This document shows, in pieces, positions 51,601 to 57,952 of a DNA stretch of 64,000 bases. The stretch covers positions 1 to 64,000 of the forward strand of contig JAFRQP010000058.1 in NCBI GenBank assembly GCA_017428565.1, in the 5' to 3' direction. The notes beneath the pieces are model-generated. The model was not told the DNA's origin. It did not search any database and saw nothing but the letters and a program-made list of their open reading frames with translations. Source of the DNA: Oscillospiraceae bacterium. GTDB lineage: Bacteria; Bacillota; Clostridia; Oscillospirales; Oscillospiraceae. The position numbers were made by a program, and so were the translations under genes. Every line of letters starts with the position of its first letter. Position 1 is the first letter of the stretch.

Positions 51601-52195
51601 ATACTGCGAGAGTTCCCCTGTTATATACTCAGACCCTCATGGGCACTTGGTTTTTGGATCCTTTGGTTTTTCCGCCAATGGTGACGCTGGTGCCGGAGGA
51701 AGTGCTGGATATTTGTTTATATGGGACACTTATGGAAACTCTGCTCTAATATTTTGTGGATACGTCGGAGGCGGAACGCCAAATCTTTCCGGTTCCTTGA
51801 ATGTTATTCTACTATCAAATGCCGACACTATCTTTGATTATATTGAAGCTGAAACTGTATCCGCTGGGGGTTCATTCTCCTATATTGGAGTTGATACTTC
51901 TGTCGGATTCACCAAAGATAGAAGAATAATAACCTCATTCCAGCTCTCTCTATCTGTAAGCTTATGGGCTCCTATAGAAGCAGAGCTTCACGCTGGGATA
52001 GGCTATACTATTCCGCTTAGATTGATTACATACCATACTTATGGCATTCCGCTAAATGCTCAGCTCGATTTTTTCTATGGAGCAACTGAATACGAAAGGG
52101 AAATTTTAAAGAATGTTTTTGGATACCCCGAACCGAACTATGATGTTGGTGGATACAAAGCAACAAACACATACCAGCTAAGCTATCTAAACTAG
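45650..52195 (+). CDS. RHS-2: giant WapA-like secreted polymorphic toxin
   Basis: This 2181-residue protein has a signal peptide (KKVLSLVLALVMVFQLFPVTALA), EIDNRL motif, an acidic Pro-rich linker (about 105-245) and a DNRLRE-type domain (about 445-650, ending in LTIEYRNTSGLESYWDYTSAGAGRAG). A jelly-roll-like insert follows (about 1060-1220), then YD repeats. A Pro/Gly insertion (PDPTPTPTPPPD..., about 1645-1720) interrupts the repeats near their end. The core closes with YYYDAETGMYYLQSRYYDP, and after CESSPVIYSDPHGH comes a tip of about 180 residues, beta-rich with no recognised catalytic motif. AAAGGAG precedes the start. It is divergent from RHS-1 and shares its architecture but not its tip. 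Confidence 0.88.
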   Translation: MSLSRKKVLSLVLALVMVFQLFPVTALAEEGEGEEELPQLEETIIEESEEDAAVPVGEDESKREANIKQFRMSDGTWLAATYPYGIHYEKDGTWIEIDNRLEEKEVEYAVPFPEQELREEEEATPEDLASEEETESEAQPPADEGAPADDSAEEQPGEDLPEGEEPAEETEPPAVEESSEDAEAPAEKTHDEDGSTESEDDEAPAENPPDEKTPPDEASPEDGKGEEVSPEAEDGEGEVDLEDEEKTDLEPVCESAYTNLQNRFGVTLPVFLSEKSWFSVSDSGYRLFFRMTGIRESESVLEKEADPPEDPLQKALFVHYSSTVLYPDAIPGAELKYDVCGQSLKETVTFPELGVVPEQLSYEIWAEGMTAEVAEDGEIHFFADGKEVFCFSAPFLMDSEGTSSGSLSVELEELDEGCFILRCTPDREWLESEDRAWPVILDPTIRNTISRSYIQDSFIRKYYPDLGGGSFYYFYAGYYSNRTKAARGLIKHTQLPTLESGDVIVRATLQLHGCVWESDSDQVQVNIHAITGSWNASNVTWNTQPTHEDEVLDFQLVTGTYYDDYIWDVTRAVQRWYNGTVSEKGPLANQGFMLIAPTENIWTILKAQFQASETTASNCWPILTIEYRNTSGLESYWDYTSAGAGRAGTVYANNATGNLVLSRCDMSYSGNRMPASIVFTYNQNDCTTDIGYGKGWRSSYSQSIEQVSISGTTYYKWTDGDGTRIYFKYYNSKQKWLDENGQSYELSIGASGYTISDRDDNSLVFDANGRLISMTDKLSNSLNISYTESGTTNLRISRVTDGAGRVYDFNYSNDLLSSVVYKGAGSTAIETVSYTYTSGALTAVTYADGKSAGYTYNNNTLEEARDILRGNGTCNKLQIEYDGTPAKVKGISYYDGATLVNSVSLSYADHNTIVTDNTGRWCSYEFNDLCNTVSVYNQAGQALYGSFASDESSSGRANQLTSSSRLQDTVVNLLDTRIHTGTWSETVSVQSGEMYSLSGLTAAGSTLSMSAGNETQTATSVSATERTELTIRIPVGVTSLTISGSGNVWDLQLEQAEAASRYNMLQNTDMNSSSGWTGTNLGANDGIDTVSGSRAKLNSSALVLEGVGTGTKRYSQSVSVNGSAGDNYSFGGWVKSGSVPLNNPNRPNIALQRRCGIEVRLLNGSTEVDHKYVAANEDCQEWQFISGSIHAAEAYDTVEYSFVYDYNANSSSFDGAQLFREKFAYVLHYDSEGRVDKVTDLEGRETTYTYRGTTSDVTSITLPGGAQYSYSYSDSGLLLSAVSDTGVTSSYTYDTYGNPTGTSISGSGEKNLTSYMTYTADGNMPASVTGNDGETVTYTNDTDRSLVLSVTDPTNTVTTNTFDVLRHPLTTQTGSSSVTNSYSDDLLVGLSHTNTANSSTQYTLSYTTSDLLYSVQVGSTYTLVQNSYNPGTWTLARQDYGNGAGWAYSYNQFDQVTARWTTNGTSGVEFQYFYNSEGALARVEQYETTLSNGSITSRTLVNTERYYYDTGDRLIRVWETDAGGNQHEFRWTYDNNDQVTELVETVNGQTFTYANSYNGDQQPTQSSYGNVLESFTYDGLGRLSQSAVSYSNSTALTTNYAYRDLDATRTSTQVAEIQNLYGLESETISYTYDSRGNIASITFPWTYPEPDPTPTPTPPPDPTPTPPPGGGGHGGGTGWGDPEIGGDDPVIPILPTPTPDVGLDSGGSGGSGNTATTATIYYTYDALNELTWEKNEAEGKAWNYTYDLGGNILSKTEYSYEDGVVGSTPLSTVTYTYGDADWGDLLTSYDGSPITYDAIGNPLSYRGWSFTWQGGRQLASASDGTTSLSFVYNESGLRMEKTVGSASHRYVYRGSTLVAEITDDYALYFHHDANGGIVGFTYVSGNTQTEYFYRKNLQGDVIGIVDSSGASVAEYRYDAWGQVLEATGTMASINPIRYRGYYYDAETGMYYLQSRYYDPVVGRFINGDAFGSTGQGILGRNMFAYCESSPVIYSDPHGHLVFGSFGFSANGDAGAGGSAGYLFIWDTYGNSALIFCGYVGGGTPNLSGSLNVILLSNADTIFDYIEAETVSAGGSFSYIGVDTSVGFTKDRRIITSFQLSLSVSLWAPIEAELHAGIGYTIPLRLITYHTYGIPLNAQLDFFYGATEYEREILKNVFGYPEPNYDVGGYKATNTYQLSYLN

Positions 52196-52223
52196 CTCTA
52201 TAAACACAAGGGAGGTTTGTAAG

Positions 52224-52565
52224 ATGAAAAAAGATCTTCTGAAGCAACAAATAAAACCGCTGCTTTTATTCGGCTTGCCCGCCTGGGGACTGGCATTAGT
52301 GTTTATTTTCATCATTAAGCAGCCACTACTTGTTGCTGTAATTTTTGTCGCGTATTTGATCCCATTCGGAGTAAATCGCGGAAGATTTAGGGATTTGTAT
52401 AATCAGAAATACCACCCAAAATTGGGACTGAAGTTGCTTCCGCATTATATAGAAGGGGAAGATGACCTGAACAAATACTATGCTATCAATTTAAGATGGC
52501 TTATCATCTTTTTTGGAACAGTATTGATCCTCTTTGTAACGACTGGCCCATTCTTTCATGGATAG
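52224..52565 (+). CDS. Membrane protein, probable immunity protein of RHS-2
   Basis: This 113-residue protein has paired N-terminal helices (LLLFGLPAWGLALVFIFII, LLVAVIFVAYLIPFGV) and one C-terminal helix (WLIIFFGTVLILFVTTGPFF). GGGAGG lies eight bases upstream of the start, 28 bases after RHS-2. The position makes it the cognate immunity gene. Membrane immunity suggests that the RHS-2 tip acts on, or crosses, the membrane. A cluster of REP-like elements begins three bases past its stop codon. Confidence 0.62.
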   Translation: MKKDLLKQQIKPLLLFGLPAWGLALVFIFIIKQPLLVAVIFVAYLIPFGVNRGRFRDLYNQKYHPKLGLKLLPHYIEGEDDLNKYYAINLRWLIIFFGTVLILFVTTGPFFHG

Positions 52566-52567
52566 TG

Positions 52568-52632
52568 GAACACGGGGGAGGAACACGGGGAACGGTACTA
52601 AGCACATTACACAGGGGACGGTTCTATGTGTT
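52568..52632. repeat. Cluster of REP-like elements
   Basis: One truncated, one degenerate and one complete copy (complete copy at 52609-52632, ACACAGGGGACGGT...TGTGTT) follow the immunity gene at once. Confidence 0.8.
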
Positions 52633-52905
52633 GGCCTTTGCGAAGATGAAAGCGCGTGCTGAGCCAAAGTATGCGGTGTTCTCGTCCCCCAACCGTCTTC
52701 AAGCGGCAAGGGCATGGTTTTTCCCAGCCTGATTTGAAGCGCAGCGCAAACTAGTGAATCCCTCTCCGGCACCCCATGGGCTGTTCATTCACCTGCCCAT
52801 GGGGTGTTTGCGCACAAGCAGCGATTTCCCCCCGACGCCTTACAGCTCGGCATATAGAATTCCACGAAGCACAACCCCACGGGCGGAGTATTTTCCCACC
52901 CACAT
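52633..52905 (+). repeat. Composite repeat unit, copy 1 (type A)
   Basis: The unit begins with GCCTTTGCGAAGATGAAAGCG directly at a REP end. It contains a hairpin of CCCCATGGGC and GCCCATGGGG, then GCAGCGATTTCCCC and AAGCACAACCCCA. Copies at 53158, 54751 and 55063 share this order. No coding capacity is evident. Confidence 0.75.
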
Positions 52906-52914
52906 AGGCGCGCG

Positions 52915-52939
52915 AACACGGGGGACGGTACTGTGTGTT
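52915..52939. repeat. REP-like element
   Basis: A full 25-base copy (AACACG...TGTGTT) that borders the left side of the RHS core fragment at 52994-53131. Confidence 0.8.
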
Positions 52940-52993
52940 AACGATCAAGGCCACGATAGCGCGGGCTGACGCCTCGCGCTTCCCCTCCCCGGT

Positions 52994-53131
52994 ACCTGGA
53001 CGCTGGAGCGGCAGGATTACGGCAACGGCGCGGGCTGGGCGTACAGCTACAACGAGTTCGACCAGGTCACCGCCCGCTGGACCACCGACGGCACCGCCGG
53101 CGTGAAGTTCCGGTACTTCTCCATCAACAAG
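52994..53131 (+). pseudogene. Mobilised RHS core fragment between two REP elements
   Basis: About 138 bases correspond to 49940-50080 of RHS-2 (protein WTLERQDYGNGAGWAYSYNE and onwards) with scattered differences. It is cut on both sides and flanked by REP-like copies at 52915 and 53133. It cannot encode a working product. Confidence 0.8.
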
Positions 53132-53132
53132 G

Positions 53133-53157
53133 AACACAGGGGACGGTTCTATGTGTT
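53133..53157. repeat. REP-like element
   Basis: A full 25-base copy (AACACAGGGGACGGTTCTA then TGTGTT) directly joined to the RHS fragment on its left and to composite repeat copy 2 on its right. Confidence 0.85.
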
Positions 53158-53500
53158 GATCTTTTCGACCACGGAGGTGCGTGCTAAACCAAGGAACGCA
53201 GAGCTCTTGTCCTCCCTAACCGTATTCACACGACAAGAGTATGGTTTTCCCCGCAGCCTGATTTGAAGCCATAATCAAACAAGTGAATCTCTCTGGCACC
53301 CCATGGGCTGTTCATCCATCTGCCCATGGGGTGTTCGCACACAAGCAGCGATTTTTCCCCCGTGCTTCACATCTCAGTATTTAGAATCCCACAAAGCACA
53401 ACCCCATGAGCGGTTCCTTTTCACGCTCATGGGGTTTTTCTATTATTTTGTCGATTGCCTGTTACTTTTGCCGCTTTTGTTGGAATATATAAATAGGAGC
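53158..53500 (+). repeat. Composite repeat unit, copy 2 (type B), with terminator and promoter-like end
   Basis: It starts GATCTTTTCGACCACGGAGG and carries the CCCCATGGGC/GCCCATGGGG hairpin at about 53301-53331. A terminator follows (CCCCATGAGC.../...GCTCATGGGG plus T5, about 53403-53441). The AT-rich end (TTACTTTTGCCGCTTTTG..GGAATATATAA) recurs before the 55454 gene and may be a promoter for the cassette gene. Confidence 0.75.
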
Positions 53501-53583
53501 AAAGATAATTTGCTTAACTTATATCGGAACAGAATGGACGTTCTACACATCAGCAGGTAGTAAAGAAAAAAGTAGAGAGAATC

Positions 53584-54663
53584 ATGATTCTTGAATGGAT
53601 CTTTTCAGCATTTGTTGGCATAATCATTGGTGCAATTTTTCAGGATAGTTTTGCAAGTTTATTTAATACCATCAAGAGCTTTATAAAAAGTTTCTTTTGT
53701 AGATTTACGAAAGGCGATTTATGCAAAGCTGCGGTATTTAATTATGGAAAAAGAAGCACTTCTGTCATCATTATGGATGGGAACGGAAAAGAAGCATACG
53801 AAGCAGATAATATCAAGGCAATTATATACGACCAGATACATGCTGAGAGCGACTATAGAACGGAGTTGGAGTATTTCCGTAAGATAACGGACGAACGATT
53901 GGCAGATAGGAAAGCCGCTGGGTTAAGTATCCCGTGGAACGGTAAAACACTGTCCTTGCAGGAATATCGAATTGAGCGCTCAGCGAGCAAAGAAAAAATG
54001 ATCCTCGATCTATCTCTTGCTTTGAATGAGTACTACAACACATATTCTGTAATCACAAATTTAGACCAGAAATGTCCAGAAACAAATCGGACACTCAATC
54101 AGTACATAGAGGATTATGATTTTACTGAACCAGTCGGTCAGTATGGACTTCCAAATTCTGTAGGGATATGTTTGCAAGTCATTACAAAAGACTATAAAAC
54201 AATTATTGCAAGACGATCACTTGTCAGCGGCTTTCGCCCTGGAGAATATGATGCATCTATCGTAGAAGGGCTAAATGAGTCTGACATTGTAAACGGAAAC
54301 ATAGATTTCTACTCAGTTGCCAAAAGGAGCGTCCGAGAGGAAATCTGTGATCTGGAAGACTCTGAGATTCGCACACACCTTTTAGGCTTTCTTTTTGATA
54401 AGCATTTTAATCAATGGAATGTAGTTGGAGTTGTTGAGCTGACAATAACGCATGACGAGGTAGTAAGGCGAAGAAATACTGGAGTATCCGGACGTTGGGA
54501 ACTTAAGGAGTTGAATTTTTTAACCCTGAGTATCAAAGAAGTAATATCTTTTCTCTCAACGCACGAAATATGGGATACGGGGCGCGCTGTTGTGTATTTT
54601 GCATTGGTATATAAATTCCATGATCGAAAAATAATCAATAAAATGATCGAAAAGTATCAATAA
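53584..54663 (+). CDS. Membrane-anchored NUDIX-like protein in the immunity array
   Basis: The 359-residue protein has one N-terminal membrane helix (WIFSAFVGIIIGAIF). A middle region follows (about 55-200; YGKRSTSVIIMDGNGKEAYEADNIKAIIYDQ). The C-terminal part fits a NUDIX fold: GICLQVITKDYKTIIARRSL, EGLNESD, then AKRSVREEICDLED (about 243-257) and LLGFLFDKHFNQWNVVGVVEL. In the NUDIX box the first Glu of REUxEE is replaced by Ser (RSVREE), so activity may be altered. It lies between composite repeats, away from any toxin gene. It could be an orphan immunity protein or a nucleotide-hydrolysing defence factor. Confidence 0.6.
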   Translation: MILEWIFSAFVGIIIGAIFQDSFASLFNTIKSFIKSFFCRFTKGDLCKAAVFNYGKRSTSVIIMDGNGKEAYEADNIKAIIYDQIHAESDYRTELEYFRKITDERLADRKAAGLSIPWNGKTLSLQEYRIERSASKEKMILDLSLALNEYYNTYSVITNLDQKCPETNRTLNQYIEDYDFTEPVGQYGLPNSVGICLQVITKDYKTIIARRSLVSGFRPGEYDASIVEGLNESDIVNGNIDFYSVAKRSVREEICDLEDSEIRTHLLGFLFDKHFNQWNVVGVVELTITHDEVVRRRNTGVSGRWELKELNFLTLSIKEVISFLSTHEIWDTGRAVVYFALVYKFHDRKIINKMIEKYQ

Positions 54664-54726
54664 CAGGATACACAGGAAGTAGAACAAAGCAGATACGCAG
54701 CTACAATTCTGTGCGTCGTTAGGGCG

Positions 54727-54750
54727 AACAAGGAGACGGTTCTATGCGTT
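54727..54750. repeat. REP-like element (degenerate)
   Basis: A 24-base relative (AACAAGGAGACGGTTCTATG then CGTT) 63 bases past the NUDIX-like gene, immediately before composite repeat copy 3. Confidence 0.65.
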
Positions 54751-54993
54751 TAAGTTTTCGACCACGGAGGCGCGTGCTAAACCAAGGAACGCAGAGCTCT
54801 TGTCCCCCCTAACCGTATTCACACGACAAGAGTATGGTTTTCCCCGCAGCCTTATTTGAAGCCATAATCAAACAAGTGAATCTCTCTGGCACCCCATGGG
54901 CTGTTCATCCATCTGCCCATGGGGTGTTTGCGCACAAGCAGCGTTTTTCACTCTGCGCTTCACATCACCGCATCGAAGATCCCATACCGGGAG
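54751..54993 (+). repeat. Composite repeat unit, copy 3 (type B)
   Basis: Close to copy 2 from TTTCGACCACGGAGG to the CCCCATGGGC/GCCCATGGGG hairpin. The copy is cut after GCTTCACATCACC and joined to the next REP element, with no gene behind it. Confidence 0.75.
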
Positions 54994-55062
54994 AACACAG
55001 GGGACGGTACTATGTGTTAACCTTCAAGGCCAAGGGGAGCACAGGGGACGGTTCTATGTGTT
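54994..55062. repeat. Two REP-like elements
   Basis: Full copies at 54994-55018 and 55038-55062, 19 bases apart. The second leads directly into composite repeat copy 4. Confidence 0.85.
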
Positions 55063-55400
55063 AGCCTTTGCGAAGATGAAAGCGCCTGCTGAGCCAAAGT
55101 ATGCGGTGTTCTAGTCCTCCCCAGCCGTCTTCAAGTAGCAAGAGCATGGTTTTACTCCGCCTGATTTGAAGCGCAGCGCAAACAAGTGAATCCCTCTCCG
55201 GCACCCCATGGGCTGTTCATCCACCTGCCCATGGGGTGTCTGCACGCAAGCAGCGATTTCCCCCCGACGCCTTACAGCTCGGCATATAGAATTCCACGAA
55301 GCACAACCCCATGGGCGGTTCACAACTATGACCTTCCATGGGGTTTAAATTATTATTTCGTCGATTGCCCGTTACTTTTGTCGCTTTTGATGGAATATAT
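55063..55400 (+). repeat. Composite repeat unit, copy 4 (type A), with promoter-like end
   Basis: Shares GCCTTTGCGAAGATGAAAGC with copy 1 and the CCCCATGGGC/GCCCATGGGG hairpin. It ends with CCCCATGGGCGG...CCATGGGG and an AT-rich TTACTTTTGTCGCTTTTG..GGAATATAT segment like that of copy 2, which precedes the 55454 gene. Confidence 0.75.
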
Positions 55401-55453
55401 ATAATAAGGCAGAAAAGCAGAATGCCCGTACAAGTCGCAAAGGAGTGATACAC

Positions 55454-55798
55454 ATGCGCAAGATGCAAGATTTCGACGAGTTGAAGTTTTTCGCAGAGGT
55501 GAAAAAAAGACCTGGGGTGTATTTTGGAAAGCCGTCTTTGCTCTCCTTGCGGGATCTGCTTTTTGGCATGGAGTATGCATTTTCTTTTTCTTGCGATGAA
55601 ACGCCGTTGCGCTATTTCCAAGCTTTTGTAGCCTGGTATCAAAATGAAAAGCTTGAAGATCAGAATGGATATGCCTGTTGGTGGAATCACCTGTTGTATA
55701 TTTGCTGCAATCATGACCGCTATGCTTTTGAGCACTTTTTTGTCGTGTTTGAACGGTATTTACAGGATGTGCATCACACAAGTCTTCCTCCTGTTTAA
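55454..55798 (+). CDS. Orphan immunity-type protein
   Basis: The 114-residue soluble protein contains FFAEVKKRPGVYFGKPSLLSLRDLLFGMEYAF, a pattern I associate with small immunity proteins of RHS/polymorphic toxin loci (RPGxYxGKxSL...L...GY). An aromatic middle (LRYFQAFVAWYQNEK...YACWWNHLLYIC) and an acidic C-terminus follow. AAAGGAG is eight bases before the ATG at 55454. It has no toxin gene next to it; it stands alone behind composite repeat copy 4, as expected for an immunity gene kept after its toxin tip was lost. Confidence 0.6.
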   Translation: MRKMQDFDELKFFAEVKKRPGVYFGKPSLLSLRDLLFGMEYAFSFSCDETPLRYFQAFVAWYQNEKLEDQNGYACWWNHLLYICCNHDRYAFEHFFVVFERYLQDVHHTSLPPV

Positions 55799-55882
55799 CA
55801 GCTTCCGTCCTTTCTAAAGCCTTAATCGAATATCTTTTGCGTGTTCTATCTATGGTTTCGTCCCTTTTGCGCGCTCTTTCAC

Positions 55883-55919
55883 AAAAAAGCCTCAAATCCG
55901 ATGGATTTGAGGCTTTTTT
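55883..55919. terminator. Terminator of the peroxide operon, similar to the tRNA-Gln terminator
   Basis: AAAAAAGCCTCAAATCC and its complement surround GAT. It lies just past the nitroreductase stop. The sequence resembles the tRNA-Gln terminator at 25219-25255 in its TCAAATCC/GATTTGA core, which may be chance or mark an element end. Confidence 0.8.
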
Positions 55920-55925
55920 CTCTTG

Positions 55926-56762
55926 TCACTCCGCTGTGGGGGCCGGGACGGCGGCCTTTACCGTGGCGATATAGCGCACTTCCTCGGGAACGGCGATGCC
56001 GGGATCCTGAAGGGTGAGCTCCGGCTTTTTCCCCTGCGCCTCCATGCCCATGACGAAGTGGCACAGCGCGATCCCCACGTCCACCTTCTGCAGGTCGCCG
56101 GTTTTGTCGCTGACATAACCCTTGTCCTGCTTCTCGTAGAAGTGGAAGCAGCCGTCCGCGGCGATGATCCGCCAGGGCTGTTTATTGACGGCGGAGGGCG
56201 CCCATCGCACCATTTCCATCAGATCCCGCAGTTCGCCTGAAGCCTCCGCCTGCAGAGGACGGCCCCAGCTCCCGTCGAAGAACAGCTTGTCGGTGCTGAG
56301 GCGGGCATCCGCTCCCACGCCCTTCCGCATCAGACTCTCTCTGACGGAGCGCTTCTTCGCGGGATAACCCAGCGGGCTCATGCAGGGCATCATCTCGTCC
56401 TCCGCAAGGCCGGCCGCCCGCTCGAAGAGCTCCCGTTTCATGGTCCCGCCGATCCAGGTCGTGCCGATCCCCAGCGACCAGGCATAGAGCACCAGCTTTT
56501 CAAAGGAAAAGCCGAATGCCACATCCGCATAGGGGCCTTTTTTGACCAGTCCGGCCACATACAGCGTCTCCCCTGTCAGCACCGGGCTGGACAGGCCCTT
56601 TTCCTTCGCGTCCAAGAGCACGAAGCGGACCGGGACGCCGAAGGGGTTGTCGATGGACTGCAGATACTGCTCCAGTCGGCTCCGGTCCTCTGCACTGATC
56701 GCTTGATCCGCAAAGCTGCGAACGCTTTTCCTTCCCTTGATGATCTCCAGCAGTTCCGCCAT
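55926..56762 (-). CDS. Nitroreductase-family protein
   Basis: The 278-residue protein is of the FMN-dependent nitroreductase fold (TM1586-like longer form). It has LLEIIKGRKSVRSFADQAI at the N-terminus (FMN phosphate contact RKSVR) and LVLYAWSLGIGTTWIGGTM in the core, with a second half ELRDLMEMVRWAPSAVNKQPWRII. This is a typical internal repeat of this subgroup. It is the last gene of the four-gene peroxide operon. It probably reduces an electrophilic or nitro/quinone compound with NAD(P)H; the substrate is unknown. Confidence 0.82.
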   Translation of the reverse strand: MAELLEIIKGRKSVRSFADQAISAEDRSRLEQYLQSIDNPFGVPVRFVLLDAKEKGLSSPVLTGETLYVAGLVKKGPYADVAFGFSFEKLVLYAWSLGIGTTWIGGTMKRELFERAAGLAEDEMMPCMSPLGYPAKKRSVRESLMRKGVGADARLSTDKLFFDGSWGRPLQAEASGELRDLMEMVRWAPSAVNKQPWRIIAADGCFHFYEKQDKGYVSDKTGDLQKVDVGIALCHFVMGMEAQGKKPELTLQDPGIAVPEEVRYIATVKAAVPAPTAE

Positions 56763-56786
56763 GCTTTTTCGTCTCCTTTCGAAGCT

Positions 56787-57911
56787 TTACCGGCTCTCCC
56801 GGCTTCCCGCGCTTTCGCGCAGGAGCTTTTCCACCAGCTCTCTCTTTTCAAACAGCACGCAGCCGCCCACATGATCCTCCAGCAGATGCCCGTTGTCCCG
56901 AAGGGCGCGGAACAGGCCGGAATTCATGGCCTCGCGCAGGGAGCTGTCCCGCACGTTCACGTCGGAATAGGGCGAGAAGGGGCAGGGCTCCGCCCCGCCG
57001 TGGGAGTTGATGTGGAAGAAGCCGCGGCCGGCCGCCACGCAGCCGCCGGAGCTCTTTTCGTCCCCCGGGAAGGAGATGTACACCATCTCCGGGCGCTCCG
57101 CCCGCAGACGGGCGATCTCCGCGCGAAGATAGGCGCGTTCCGGATCGCCGGGCGCAAGCTCCCTGCCTTCCTCCGTCACCGGCACATACTCCACGAAGAT
57201 CACCGCCTTGCAGCCCCGGTCGGACAGCTTTTGGAGAAAGGCGTCCGAGCTGACCTCCCGCAGATTCTCCGTCGTCACGGTCACCGACGCGCCGAAGATC
57301 AGGCCACGCCGGCGAAATTCATCCATATTGGCAATCAGCTTGTCGTAGATGCCCTTCCCGCGGCGGGCGTCCGTGAGCTCGCGCTCCCCCTCGATGCTCA
57401 TGACGGGGAGCAGATTGCGGCAGCGGTCGAACAGCTCAAAATAGCGCCTGTCGATAAAGGTGCCGTTGGTGAAGATCGGGAAGAGGATGTTCTGCTTCTT
57501 TCCGGCGGCCTCGATCACGTCCCGGCGGAGCATGGGCTCGCCCCCCGCCAGCAGGATGAAGCTGAGGCCCAGCTCGTCCGCCTCGTCGAAGATCCGCGCC
57601 CATTCCTCTGTGCTGAGCTGCGCCACCGGCGCCGTATCCACCGTGGCATGGTTGCAGCGGGAATAGCAGCCCTCACAGTGCAGATTGCACTGGCTGGTGA
57701 TGCTGGCGATCAGATAGGACGGGATATGCTCGCCCTGTTCCTCCGCGGCCATCCTCTTTTTCGACGCCGCGCGGCTGGCAGCGGCGAAGCGCAGCAGAAA
57801 GGCGGTCTCCTTTGGATCCTTCCAGGCGGCCTTGAGCGCGTCCGTCACCACATGCTCCACGCCCTTGGCGAGATATTCCTGCAAATCGAAATCCCTGTGT
57901 TCTCCGCTCAT
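56787..57911 (-). CDS. Radical SAM protein with SPASM-like C-terminus
   Basis: The 374-residue enzyme has the [4Fe-4S]-binding motif SQCNLHCEGCYSRC (CxxxCxxC, about residues 75-82) and the SAM-binding LLAGGEPMLRRDV. TNGTFID, SIEGERELTDARRG and SVTVTTENL belong to the partial TIM barrel. The C-terminal part has further cysteines (GGCVAAGRGFFHINSHGGAEPCPFSPY...GGCVLF) that could bind a second cluster. It is flanked by glutathione peroxidase and nitroreductase genes with short gaps. No precursor peptide gene was seen, so peptide modification is not supported; a redox-linked role is possible. Confidence 0.82.
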   Translation of the reverse strand: MSGEHRDFDLQEYLAKGVEHVVTDALKAAWKDPKETAFLLRFAAASRAASKKRMAAEEQGEHIPSYLIASITSQCNLHCEGCYSRCNHATVDTAPVAQLSTEEWARIFDEADELGLSFILLAGGEPMLRRDVIEAAGKKQNILFPIFTNGTFIDRRYFELFDRCRNLLPVMSIEGERELTDARRGKGIYDKLIANMDEFRRRGLIFGASVTVTTENLREVSSDAFLQKLSDRGCKAVIFVEYVPVTEEGRELAPGDPERAYLRAEIARLRAERPEMVYISFPGDEKSSGGCVAAGRGFFHINSHGGAEPCPFSPYSDVNVRDSSLREAMNSGLFRALRDNGHLLEDHVGGCVLFEKRELVEKLLRESAGSRESR

Positions 57912-57952
57912 GCTTGATCCTCCGTTCCTGCCGGAGTCCGGCGGGTTTTCCC

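Noticed and set aside
52566..55400. Four repeat units considered as CRISPR or integron array
   Set aside because: Units are about 240 bp, only two are followed by genes, and no cas or IntI-type gene is adjacent. They are better described as REP-bounded composite repeats.
55860..55960. Second copy of the tRNA-Gln 3' end as attR
   Set aside because: I looked for TTCGAATCC followed by CTCCGCTGCCA and found no second copy here or elsewhere by eye; only the terminators are alike.
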